From contig NZ_VLLA01000016.1 of the NCBI RefSeq assembly GCF_007830635.1, positions 124,001 to 188,000 of the forward strand: a stretch of DNA of 64,000 nt, read 5' to 3'. This DNA is from Bradyrhizobium huanghuaihaiense (lineage in GTDB: Bacteria; Pseudomonadota; Alphaproteobacteria; Rhizobiales; Xanthobacteraceae). Both the position numbers and the translations under genes were made by a program. Below the pieces are notes generated by a model that had not been told where the DNA came from, did not search any database, and was given only the letters and a program-made list of their open reading frames with translations. Shown here piece by piece: positions 56,539 through 64,000 of the stretch; the stretch's first letter is position 1; the number at the start of each line of letters is the position of its first letter.

Positions 56539-59187
56539 GTGGCTCCCACCCCCTCGACGAACCCACCCCCACGGCTTACCTCTTATGCCGTGCCGCCCCG
56601 CATCCTCAAAATCCCGGCCGAGCCGGCCACGCTGCTGCCCGACCGCTTCAACGCGTGGTTCGCGGCCCGCGGCTGGTCGCCGCGTGAGCATCAGCTCGCG
56701 CTGCTGGAGAAGGCACGCGAGGACGCCAGCGCGCTCCTGATCGCGCCGACCGGGGCCGGCAAGACGCTGGCCGGATTTCTGCCGACGCTGGTGGAGCTTT
56801 CGATGCAGACGGTCGAGCGCAACGCCGGCGCCAAGCAAAACCTCGTCTCCACCGGTCGTTCCGTGCAGCGCGCCGGCGGCCTGCACACCCTCTACATCTC
56901 GCCGCTGAAGGCGCTCGCCGTCGACATCGCGCGCAACCTCGAGCGCCCCGTTGCCGAGATGGGCCTGCCGATCAAGATCGAGACCCGCACCGGCGACACG
57001 CCGGTGTCGCGGCGCCAGCGCCAACGGCGCTATCCGCCCGACATCCTGCTGACGACGCCGGAACAGCTCGCGCTGCTGCTGTCCTCCGACGACGCGCCGT
57101 TCCTGTTCTCCTCCTTGAAGCGCATCGTGCTCGACGAGCTGCACGCCCTGGTCACGTCCAAGCGCGGCGATCTGCTCTCGCTCGGCCTTGCGCGGCTGTG
57201 GCGCCTCGCGCCGCAGATGCGCGCGATCGGCCTGTCGGCGACGGTGGCCGAGCCGGAGCAGCTCGCGCGCTTCCTGGTGCCGCAGGCTGAAGGTAAGGAA
57301 GTCGCCGCCGACATCGTCGTCGCCGGCGGCGCCGCGCCGCCGGAGGTCGAGATGCTGGACACGCGTGAGCGGCTGCCCTGGGCCGGCCACAGCGCGCGCC
57401 ATGCGCTCCCCGAGATCTACGAGCTGATCAAGGCCAACAAGACCACGCTGGTCTTCGTCAACACCCGCAGCCAGGCCGAGATGCTGTTCCAGAACCTCTG
57501 GAGCATGAACGATGACGGCCTCGCGATCGCGCTGCATCACGGCTCGCTCGACGTCGCGCAGCGCCGCAAGGTCGAGGACGCGATGTCGGCGGGCCGCCTG
57601 CGCGGCGTGGTCTGCACCTCCTCGCTCGATCTCGGCGTCGACTGGGGCGATGTCGATCTCGTCGTCAATATCGGTGCGCCCAAAGGATCCTCGCGCCTGA
57701 TGCAGCGGATCGGCCGCGCCAATCACCGCCTCGACGAAGCCTCGCGCGCGGTGCTGGTGCCGGCCAACCGCTTCGAGGTGCTGGAATGCCGCGTCGCCAT
57801 CGACGCCATCGCCGAGAATGCGCAGGACACGCCGCCGCTGCGCACCGGCGCGCTCGACGTGCTGGCCCAGCACGTGCTCGGCTGCGCCTGCGGCGAGCCG
57901 TTCTTCAGCGACGAACTCTACCGCGAGGTCCGCACCGCCGCGCCCTACGCAAACCTGTCGCGGCAGGATTTCGACGACGTCGTCGATTTCGTGGCGTCCG
58001 GCGGCTATGCGCTCAAGACCTATGAGCGCTTCGCCCGCATCAAGCAGGACAAGAAGGGCCGCTGGCGCGTCGCCAATCCGAAGGTGCGGCAGAGCTACCG
58101 GATGAATGTCGGCACCATTGTCGAGGACGACATGCTCAAGGTTCGCCTGGTCCGCTCGCGCGGCGGCGGTGCGGGAAAAGCAGGCGGATCGACCGGTGTG
58201 ATCGCGCGCGGCGGCCGGTTGCTCGGCGAGATCGAGGAAGCTTTCATCGAGGGCCTCAGCCCCGGCGACACCTTCGTGTTCAGCGGCGAGGTGGTGCGCT
58301 ACGAGACCCTGGTCGAGGACCAGGTCTATGTCTCGCGCGCGCACGACAAGGATCCGAAGGTGCCGTCCTACATGGGCGGCAAGTTTCCGCTCTCGACCTA
58401 TCTTGCCGAGCGGGTGCGCCGCCTGCTCGACGACGGGCGTGCGTGGGGCGGCTTGCCGGAGCAGGTGCGCGACTGGCTCTCGCTGCAGAAGGATGTCTCG
58501 CGCGTGCCCGCGGTGCGCGAGCTTCTGGTTGAGAGCTTTCCGCGCGCCAACAAGCATTATCTGGTCTGCTATCCCTTCGAGGGCCGCCTCGCGCACCAGA
58601 CGCTCGGCATGCTGCTGACGCGGCGGCTGGAGCGTGCCCGCGCGCGGCCGCTTGGCTTCGTCGCCAACGAATATGCGGTGGCGATCTGGGGGCTCGGCGA
58701 TCTCTCCTTCATGATCCGCGACGGCCGGATCGACCTCAACGCGCTGTTCGACCCCGACATGCTCGGCGACGATCTCGAAGCCTGGCTCGCCGAATCCGCG
58801 CTGATGAAGCGCACCTTCCGCAACTGCGCCATCATCTCCGGCCTGATCGCGCGCCGCCACACCGGAGAGGAGAAGAGCCGCCGCCAGGTGCTGTTCTCGA
58901 CCGACCTCGTCTACGACGTGCTGCGCAAGCACCAGGCCGATCACGTCCTGCTGCGCGCCGCGCGCGCCGATGCCGCCACCGGCCTGCTCGACCTGCGCCG
59001 CCTGGGGGACATGCTCGCCCGCATCCACGGCCGTATCACGCACCGGGAACTCGACCGTGTCTCCCCGCTCGCCGTCCCCGTGATGCTGGAAATCGGCCGC
59101 GAGTCAGTTTATGGCGAAGCTGCAGACGAGCTGTTGGCGGAAGCCGCCGACGAGCTGGTCAAAGAGGCGATGGATAGAAGCGGGTAG
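56539..59187 (+). CDS. Ligase-associated DEXH-box DNA helicase (Lhr-core type)
   Basis: A large (about 880 residues) SF2 helicase of the TIGR04121-type, with the Lhr core. Walker A LIAPTGAGKTLAGF (Lys near 76), IVLDELHAL as DEXH, LGLSATVAEP as motif III, LVFVNTRSQAE and ALHHGSLD as motifs IV, QRIGRANHR as motif VI. The winged-helix and beta-barrel C-terminal Lhr domains follow (FPRANKHYLVCYPFEGRLAHQTLGMLL). GTG 56539 follows GGGAG by six bases; GTG 56590 is the alternative. Its partner PdeM starts 3 bp after its stop. Confidence 0.92.
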   Translation: MAPTPSTNPPPRLTSYAVPPRILKIPAEPATLLPDRFNAWFAARGWSPREHQLALLEKAREDASALLIAPTGAGKTLAGFLPTLVELSMQTVERNAGAKQNLVSTGRSVQRAGGLHTLYISPLKALAVDIARNLERPVAEMGLPIKIETRTGDTPVSRRQRQRRYPPDILLTTPEQLALLLSSDDAPFLFSSLKRIVLDELHALVTSKRGDLLSLGLARLWRLAPQMRAIGLSATVAEPEQLARFLVPQAEGKEVAADIVVAGGAAPPEVEMLDTRERLPWAGHSARHALPEIYELIKANKTTLVFVNTRSQAEMLFQNLWSMNDDGLAIALHHGSLDVAQRRKVEDAMSAGRLRGVVCTSSLDLGVDWGDVDLVVNIGAPKGSSRLMQRIGRANHRLDEASRAVLVPANRFEVLECRVAIDAIAENAQDTPPLRTGALDVLAQHVLGCACGEPFFSDELYREVRTAAPYANLSRQDFDDVVDFVASGGYALKTYERFARIKQDKKGRWRVANPKVRQSYRMNVGTIVEDDMLKVRLVRSRGGGAGKAGGSTGVIARGGRLLGEIEEAFIEGLSPGDTFVFSGEVVRYETLVEDQVYVSRAHDKDPKVPSYMGGKFPLSTYLAERVRRLLDDGRAWGGLPEQVRDWLSLQKDVSRVPAVRELLVESFPRANKHYLVCYPFEGRLAHQTLGMLLTRRLERARARPLGFVANEYAVAIWGLGDLSFMIRDGRIDLNALFDPDMLGDDLEAWLAESALMKRTFRNCAIISGLIARRHTGEEKSRRQVLFSTDLVYDVLRKHQADHVLLRAARADAATGLLDLRRLGDMLARIHGRITHRELDRVSPLAVPVMLEIGRESVYGEAADELLAEAADELVKEAMDRSG

Positions 59188-59190
59188 GAC

Positions 59191-59901
59191 GTGACGGCAG
59201 GCGCGCTGGTTTCAGGAGATGACGAGGACATGCGCGTTTCCAGAGTCACCATCAGCGATGTGACCTTCGCGGCCGATCTCTCGGGCGCGCTGTACTGGGA
59301 AGAGCAGCGCCTGCTCGTCGTCTCGGATCTGCATCTGGAAAAGGGGTCGAGCTTCGCCACCCGCGGCGTGCTGCTGCCGCCCTACGATACCATCGCGACG
59401 CTTGGCCGGCTCGCTGCTGTCATCTCCCGCCATGATCCTCGCGTGATCATCGCGCTCGGCGACAGTTTTCACGATCGCACCGCGCATGAGCGCCTGTCGG
59501 CCGCGGACCGCGACACTGTGGCCGCGCTCCAGAGCGGCCGTGACTGGATCTGGATCTCGGGCAATCACGATCCGATGCTGCCGCGCGATCTCGGCGGCAC
59601 CATTGCCGACGAGGTCGCGATCGGCCCGATCACCTTCCGTCACGAGCCGACGGGCGCGCATGGCGAGATCGCCGGGCATCTGCATCCGAAGGCCCGCATC
59701 TCCGCGCGCGGAAGGTCGATGGAGCGCCGCTGCTTCGCCAGTGACGGAATGCGCGCTGTGATGCCCGCCTTCGGCGCCTATGCCGGCGGCCTCAGCATCC
59801 GCGATGAAGCGTTCGCAAAAATCTTTCCGCAGAACGGATTTGTCGCGCATCTCCTCGGCGACCGCCGCGTCCATGCCATCGCCGCGTCGCGGTGTTACTG
59901 A
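59191..59901 (+). CDS. pdeM: Ligase-associated DNA damage response endonuclease/phosphoesterase PdeM
   Basis: A 236-residue calcineurin-like metallophosphoesterase. Motifs are VVSDLHLEKGSSFATRG, ALGDSFHDR, WISGNHDPML and IAGHLHPKA, with the usual Asp/His/Asn metal ligands. It belongs to the ligase-associated MPE (TIGR04123-type) family, which has DNA endonuclease activity in Pseudomonas putida. Start is GTG 59191 or ATG 59230. Co-transcribed with the helicase. Confidence 0.9.
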   Translation: MTAGALVSGDDEDMRVSRVTISDVTFAADLSGALYWEEQRLLVVSDLHLEKGSSFATRGVLLPPYDTIATLGRLAAVISRHDPRVIIALGDSFHDRTAHERLSAADRDTVAALQSGRDWIWISGNHDPMLPRDLGGTIADEVAIGPITFRHEPTGAHGEIAGHLHPKARISARGRSMERRCFASDGMRAVMPAFGAYAGGLSIRDEAFAKIFPQNGFVAHLLGDRRVHAIAASRCY

Positions 59902-59936
59902 AGGCTACGCTACCGGGCCACCCGCACGACTGCGCT

Positions 59937-60082
59937 CCCTCTCCCGCTTGCGGGAGAGGGTTGGGGAGAGGGTGTCTCCGCAACGGGACAATCCCCAAGC
60001 GGAAAGAACCCTCACCCGCCACGCGCGGGACGATGCTTCGCATCGCCCGGGGCGTGTCGGCCTCTCCCGCAAGCGGGAGAGG
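59937..60082. repeat. CTCTCCC-type long repeat, copy C
   Basis: Opposite orientation to copies A and B, with CCCTCTCCCGCTTGCGGGAGAGGG, GGGGAGAGGGTGTCTCC, an internal GCGAAGC..GCTTCGC stem and a closing CTCTCCCGCAAGCGGGAGAG. It separates pdeM from the convergent LysR gene. Confidence 0.85.
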
Positions 60083-60094
60083 CGGGCAAGCCCG

Positions 60095-60958
60095 TCACGC
60101 CGCCTTCGCCTGCACGTTCTCGCAGAACTCCGCCAGCCGGTCCGCCAGCCGCAGCGTTGCGGGGCTCGCACTCGGCGAGGCCATCAGCGCCACTTCCGTC
60201 TTGTTGATCGGCGCAAAGCCGTCCTTCGCCGTCAGCACGCGGTGGTCGGACTGGATCGACATCTCGGACAAGATGCTCAGCCCCATGCCGGCGGCGACCG
60301 CGGCCTGGATGCCGGCAAGGCTGGATGACGAATAGGACATGTGCCAGGCGCGGCCGGCGGTCTCCAGCGCGTGGATGGCGCCGGCGCGGTAGAGGCAGCC
60401 GGTCGGAAAGCCGATCAGCGGCACCGATGGCGCGTCGACGTCGATCGGGTGGCTCTTGCTGGTGACCCAGTGCACCTGCTCCGGCCACACCGCGATCGCG
60501 CCCTTCTCGCCGGCCGCGCGCTTGTAGAGCGCGAGATCGAGCTCGCCGCGCTCGAGATCGCGGGCGAGGTTCTTGCTCTGGTCGGCGCGCACGTCGAGCC
60601 GCAGGCCGGGATGCGAGCGCGAGAACGTGCCCAGCAATTTCGCCAGCCGGTACGCGGCAAAGTCCTCGGGGATGCCGAGCCGGATCGCGCCTTCGCCGCC
60701 CGGCTGGCGCAGCACGTCGCGCGCTTCCTCCGCAAGCGACAGCAGCCGCCGCGCATAGGACAATAGCCGCTCGCCGGCTTCAGTGGGGCGGACATCCTTG
60801 CCGTCCCGGTGCAGCAGCACCTGGCCGACATCCTCCTCCAGCCGCTTGATCTGCTGGCTCACGGTCGATTGGGTGCGGTGGACGCGCTCGCCGGCACGGG
60901 TGAAGCCGCCGGCCTCGACCACCGAGACGAAGCTGCGCAGAAGCTCCAGGTCGAGCAT
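60095..60958 (-). CDS. LysR-family regulator
   Basis: A 287-residue LTTR. The N-terminal winged helix is MLDLELLRSFVSVVEAGGFTRAGERVHRTQSTVSQQIKRLEEDVGQVLLHR in segments; the effector domain begins near 92 (GAIRLGIPEDFAAYRLAKLL). ATG 60958 follows GGAGG. It is divergent from the DMT exporter gene with 97 bp between, the standard arrangement for an LTTR controlling its neighbour. Confidence 0.92.
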   Translation of the reverse strand: MLDLELLRSFVSVVEAGGFTRAGERVHRTQSTVSQQIKRLEEDVGQVLLHRDGKDVRPTEAGERLLSYARRLLSLAEEARDVLRQPGGEGAIRLGIPEDFAAYRLAKLLGTFSRSHPGLRLDVRADQSKNLARDLERGELDLALYKRAAGEKGAIAVWPEQVHWVTSKSHPIDVDAPSVPLIGFPTGCLYRAGAIHALETAGRAWHMSYSSSSLAGIQAAVAAGMGLSILSEMSIQSDHRVLTAKDGFAPINKTEVALMASPSASPATLRLADRLAEFCENVQAKAA

Positions 60959-61055
60959 GGCCGCCTCCATTCGAAAATCCACTGACCGGAAGTTAATCAT
61001 TTAATTTCCAAATGGCAAGCCGCGTCCCTAGATCGAGGGTCAGGAGAATGCCCTC

Positions 61056-61967
61056 ATGTCGCTCGCCACCTCGCTTCCCGCTCCGCGCAGCCGATTCAAC
61101 ACGCTGCCGCTCGCCATCGGCCTGTTCTGCCTGCTCTGGAGCTATGCCTTCGTCGCCGGCAAGATCGGCGTCACCCATTGCCCGCCGCTGATCCTGCTCG
61201 CCGCGCGCTTCTCGCTCGCCGGCATCCTGATCCTGGGCGCGACGCTGATCCGTGGCGAGGCCTGGTCGCTGTCCTGGCGCGACGTCGCGATCTTCGCGGT
61301 GCTCGGCATCGCCAACAACGCGCTCTATCTCGGGCTCGGCTACACCGGGCTGCAATCGGTCTCGGCCGGTCTCGGCGGCCTGATCGTCTCGGCCAATCCG
61401 GTGTTCACGGCGGCACTCGCCACGCTGCTGCTCGGCGAAGGCATGACCTGGCGCAAGGCGGCTGGCCTACTGCTCGGCGTCATCGGCGTGACCGCGATCG
61501 TCTGGCATCGCCTGTCGGTCGGCACCGACTCTGCTCACGGCATCGTCTTCACGCTGGCTTCGCTGGCCTCGATCGTCGCCGGCACGATTTTGTTCAAGCT
61601 GCTCGCGCCCAAAGGTTCGCTGTGGATCGGCAACGGCGTGCAGAACCTCGCCGCCGGCATCGTGCTGGCGCCGGTCGCGCTGACCTTCGCCGACATCCAC
61701 GCGATCGACTTCACACCGAGCCTGATCGGCGCCTTCGCCTTCCTCGTGCTCGGCGGCTCGATCCTCGCCTATTGGCTCTGGTTTCATCTGCTGAAAGTGT
61801 GCGGCGCCACCGCCGCCAGCGCCTATCACTTCCTGATGCCGCCACTCGGCATGCTGTTCGCGTACATCGTGCTCGGCGAGCATGTCGAGGCACGCGACCT
61901 GCTCGGGATCATTCCGGTCGCGCTCGGCATTTACCTGGTGACGCGGCCGGCGAAGGCCGTTGCGTAA
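61056..61967 (+). CDS. DMT-superfamily (EamA) exporter
   Basis: A 303-residue protein with ten TM helices and two EamA repeats: LPLAIGLFCLLWSYAFVAGKIGVTHCPPLILLAARFSLAGI, NALYLGLGYTGLQSVSAGLGGLIVSANPVFTALA in part, and GGSILAYWLWFHLLKVCGATAASAYHFLMPPLGML. The family exports amino acids and metabolites. Likely regulated by the divergent LysR protein. The next gene starts 11 bp downstream. Confidence 0.9.
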   Translation: MSLATSLPAPRSRFNTLPLAIGLFCLLWSYAFVAGKIGVTHCPPLILLAARFSLAGILILGATLIRGEAWSLSWRDVAIFAVLGIANNALYLGLGYTGLQSVSAGLGGLIVSANPVFTAALATLLLGEGMTWRKAAGLLLGVIGVTAIVWHRLSVGTDSAHGIVFTLASLASIVAGTILFKLLAPKGSLWIGNGVQNLAAGIVLAPVALTFADIHAIDFTPSLIGAFAFLVLGGSILAYWLWFHLLKVCGATAASAYHFLMPPLGMLFAYIVLGEHVEARDLLGIIPVALGIYLVTRPAKAVA

Positions 61968-61978
61968 GAGGAGTTCCC

Positions 61979-62752
61979 ATGCCCATTTCCATCACGTTGA
62001 TCGGCGGCCCCACCGCGCTGATCGAGATCGACGGATTTCGCCTGCTCACCGATCCCACCTTCGATGCGCCCGGCGCCTACCATCTGCCGCATGTGAAGCT
62101 GGAGAAGACGATAGGTCCCGCGATGAAGGCCGATGCGATCGGTCCGATCGATGCGGTGCTGCTCAGCCACGACCAGCATTCGGACAATCTCGACAATTCC
62201 GGCCGCGACTATCTGCTGAAAGCGCCGCGCGCATTGACGACGGAAGCCGGCGCAAAGCGTCTCGGCGGCCGTGTCGAGGGGCTCGCGCCCTGGGCGACCG
62301 CGCATCTGAAGGACGACGATGGTCATTCGCTGACTATCACCGCGACGCCGGCGCGCCATGGCCCGGCCGGTATCGAGCCGCTGTCGGGCGACGTCATCGG
62401 CTTCGTGGTGCAGTCGAGCCGCAAGGATACGCGTCCCATCTATATCAGCGGGGACACCACCTGGTTCGACGGCGTTGCTGAAGTGGCGCGCCGCTTCAAA
62501 TGCGGCGTGGTGCTGCCGTTCGCGGGCGCTGCGCAAACCCGCGGACCGTTCCACCTCACCATGGACACCAACGACACCATCGAAACCGCGCGTGCATTCC
62601 CCGATGCGATGATCGTGCCCGTGCACACCGAAGGCTGGGCGCATTTCCGCCAAAACGGCGAGGATCTGCGCAAAACGTTCGATGCGCTCGGCTTCGGGAC
62701 AAGGCTGCGATTGCTGGAGCCGGGCGTGCCGACGGTGATCGAGGCGCCGTGA
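61979..62752 (+). CDS. MBL-fold metallo-hydrolase (UlaG/COG2220-like)
   Basis: A 257-residue hydrolase: MPISITLIGGPTALIEIDGFRLLTDPTFD, AVLLSHDQHSDNLDNSGRDYL (SHDQHSDNLD in place of HxHxDH), ATPARHGPAGIEPL, YISGDTTWFDGV and MIVPVHTEGWAHF. The variant metal motif has Gln between the two His residues and Asn after the Asp, a feature of this subfamily. ATG 61979 follows GAGGAG. Probably co-transcribed with the exporter. Confidence 0.85.
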   Translation: MPISITLIGGPTALIEIDGFRLLTDPTFDAPGAYHLPHVKLEKTIGPAMKADAIGPIDAVLLSHDQHSDNLDNSGRDYLLKAPRALTTEAGAKRLGGRVEGLAPWATAHLKDDDGHSLTITATPARHGPAGIEPLSGDVIGFVVQSSRKDTRPIYISGDTTWFDGVAEVARRFKCGVVLPFAGAAQTRGPFHLTMDTNDTIETARAFPDAMIVPVHTEGWAHFRQNGEDLRKTFDALGFGTRLRLLEPGVPTVIEAP

Positions 62753-62763
62753 TCGCGCTACAT

Positions 62764-62843
62764 CGTCATTGCGAGCGCAGCGAAGCAATCCAGTCCGTTA
62801 CCGCGGAGAGACTCTGGATTGCTTCGCTTCGCTCGCAATGACG
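62764..62843. repeat. CATTGCGAGCGCAGCGAAGCAATCCAG palindromic repeat
   Basis: CGTCATTGCGAGCG and CGCTCGCAATGACG arms and internal GAAGCAATCCAG / CTGGATTGCTTC arms. This sequence is among the commonest intergenic palindromes in Bradyrhizobium. A short related fragment (GTCATTGCG..CGACGACTTCCT) is near 55099. Confidence 0.85.
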
Positions 62844-62853
62844 GAGTACGCGG

Positions 62854-63624
62854 CTAGTCTTTTCTAAACACGATCGACGCCATCCAGCCCGTCATCAGCG
62901 CCATCGCCACCGTGGCGAGGCCGTAGACGAACCCGTTCTGCCGCGCGGTCGTCGCGACGAACTGCTCGAAGCCGACCTTGACGATCTCGAAGGCGGTCTC
63001 GGTCTTGGTAACAAGCGCGCCGTTCGCGAACAGCTTGATCTCGACCTCATAGGTGCCGATCGGCACCTCCGCCGGCAGCGGAATGCCGGTGCGGAACAGT
63101 GTCGGCGTCAGGAACGTCACCGCGCTCGGATCTTCGCGATAGAGCCCGCGCTGGGTGCGCAGGCGGATGAAAGCCGAGCGGAACGCATCGTTCGGCACCA
63201 CGTCGGCAAAGTCGCCGCTGACCCGCTGCGTCAGCCGCACGTTGTTGAGGCCGATCTGCTGCCGCCGCGCGATCTCGGGTGAGGTGATGGCATCGAACGG
63301 ACGGTTGGCGAACAGCGCCAGATAGCTCGGCACCTGCAGGAACTGCCGGTAGTCGGTGTTGATCCAGATGCCGAAGGTGCGTTCCTTCCGCCGCGTCACC
63401 ATGTCGGCGCGCGGGCCCATCACGGTGACCACGAGATCGTAGGCCGTGCGGTCCGCGGGCGTCGTCGCGTCCTTCTCCACCGAGCCGAACAGCACCAGCT
63501 CCTCGCCGGAATAATTCGGCGTCACCGTGACGCGATGATTGGAGACCGACACGATCAGCCGCTCGGCACGCGCGACTGAGCCGAGCAGCAGGACCAGAAG
63601 GAGGGCGAGGAGCGTGCGCATCAT
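62854..63624 (-). CDS. TIGR02186-family membrane-anchored protein
   Basis: A 256-residue protein with signal peptide MMRTLLALLLVLLLGSVARA, a beta-rich periplasmic region (LIVSVSNHRVTVTPNYSGEELVLFGSVEKD, YDLVVTVMGPRADMVTRRKERTFGIWINTD) and a C-terminal TM helix (VYGLATVAMALMTGWMASIVF). This is the alphaproteobacterial TIGR02186 pattern, usually beside a TauE/SafE permease, as here; its start overlaps the permease stop. Function unknown. Confidence 0.88.
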   Translation of the reverse strand: MMRTLLALLLVLLLGSVARAERLIVSVSNHRVTVTPNYSGEELVLFGSVEKDATTPADRTAYDLVVTVMGPRADMVTRRKERTFGIWINTDYRQFLQVPSYLALFANRPFDAITSPEIARRQQIGLNNVRLTQRVSGDFADVVPNDAFRSAFIRLRTQRGLYREDPSAVTFLTPTLFRTGIPLPAEVPIGTYEVEIKLFANGALVTKTETAFEIVKVGFEQFVATTARQNGFVYGLATVAMALMTGWMASIVFRKD

Positions 63625-64000
63625 GTGCCCACTCCCAGCTCGCGGATGGTGAAGAGATCCGCAGGTTGGATCACCAGCTCGATCGCGAAGCGGACGCCGA
63701 CCGAGAGGATCAGCAGGCCCAGCAGCAGCCGCAGCTGCTCGCCGCGGATCTTCTGGCCGGCACGTGCTCCGAACTGCGCGCCGGTGACGCCGCCGACCAT
63801 CAGGATCAGCGCCAGCACGGCGTCGACCAGGTGATTGGTCACCGCGTGCAGCATGGTCGCGACCAGCATGGTGACGAGGGTGAGGACCATCGAGGTCCCG
63901 ATCACCGTCGAGGTCGGCACCCTGAGCAGATAGATCATGATCGGCACCAGGATGAAGCCGCCGCCGATGCCCATGATGGCGCCGATGAAGCCGATCACGG
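63621..64000 (-). CDS. TauE/SafE-family permease, C-terminal part (window edge)
   Basis: The last ~126 residues of a sulfite-exporter TauE/SafE-type permease; the N-terminal part is beyond the window. Visible are FIGAIMGIGGGFILVPIMIYLLRVPTSTVIGTSMVLTLVTMLVATML and a GGVTGAQFGARAGQKIRGEQLRLLLGLLIL repeat half, with about four TM helices. The family moves sulfonates, sulfite or small organic anions. It overlaps the TIGR02186 gene by 4 bp. Confidence 0.85.
   Translation of the reverse strand, partial: VIGFIGAIMGIGGGFILVPIMIYLLRVPTSTVIGTSMVLTLVTMLVATMLHAVTNHLVDAVLALILMVGGVTGAQFGARAGQKIRGEQLRLLLGLLILSVGVRFAIELVIQPADLFTIRELGVGT

Noticed and set aside
56524..59043. Minus-strand frame of 839 codons opposite the helicase
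   Set aside because: Antisense shadow. The plus strand carries all SF2 helicase motifs.

Overview
The window is a high-GC alphaproteobacterial chromosome segment, most likely from Bradyrhizobium or a close relative. The grounds are the gene set (SAM-II riboswitch before metZ, double-length dCTP deaminase, DUF952-pyrD pair, class I lysyl-tRNA synthetase, four-gene ligase-associated repair set) and several families of palindromic intergenic repeats of the kind that fill Bradyrhizobium genomes. Genus assignment is inference from these features, not from an alignment.

Layout. 0-1.5 kb: the 5' end of metZ (minus strand) with a complete promoter / SAM-II riboswitch / terminator leader, back to back with a tandem-domain dCTP deaminase. 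1.5-10.5 kb: an unusual block of extracytoplasmic-type hydrolases lacking obvious signal peptides: a zinc amidase, an astacin metalloprotease, a caspase-like protease with an uncharacterised partner, and an 815-residue multidomain peptidoglycan hydrolase, flanked by a two-TM coiled-coil protein. This is the best candidate here for an undescribed system. 10.8-17.5 kb: a MATE exporter, small secreted/low-complexity proteins, SRPBCC and VOC proteins, and an AraC regulator paired with an O6-alkylguanine-DNA alkyltransferase.

17.6-19.6 kb: tRNA-Gly(CCC) followed by a degenerate integrated element. A 44-bp copy of the tRNA 3' part lies 1.86 kb downstream, with a third, 17-bp fragment between. The remnant carries a 75-residue Acb2/Tad1-type cyclic-nucleotide sponge (anti-CBASS/anti-Thoeris family) and a methyltransferase, but no recognisable integrase. 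19.9-25.8 kb: DsrE-like protein, TAXI solute-binding protein, a VasI/TagO-like protein, and a 1030-residue seven-bladed propeller/VCBS/cadherin-like surface protein. 26-27.5 kb: an XRE-cupin regulator and two GNAT acetyltransferases in a translationally overlapping operon.

27.6-36.3 kb: a sugar operon: LacI regulator, xylulokinase, xylose isomerase, a single-domain ABC ATPase, permease, binding protein, then an L-fucose/D-threo-aldose-type dehydrogenase and a lactonase-type amidohydrolase, suggesting both isomerase and oxidative routes. 36.5-42.9 kb: NTF2-like and RidA proteins (three 10-bp palindromes at exact 18-bp spacing precede ridA), an esterase, a flavoprotein dehydrogenase, a ClpP-like secreted protein, SCO1 and an amino-acid-type binding protein. 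43.1-50.7 kb: lysK, alpha-carbonic anhydrase, an S24-type regulator whose catalytic residues appear lost, DUF952-pyrD, a second MATE exporter, an MBL hydrolase and a DUF6460 protein. 51.2-59.9 kb: ligase and exonuclease on the minus strand; helicase and PdeM phosphoesterase on the plus strand; a TPR-methyltransferase and an ABC binding protein separate the two halves. 60.1-64 kb: LysR with a divergent DMT exporter, an MBL-fold hydrolase, and a TauE/SafE-TIGR02186 pair truncated by the window edge.
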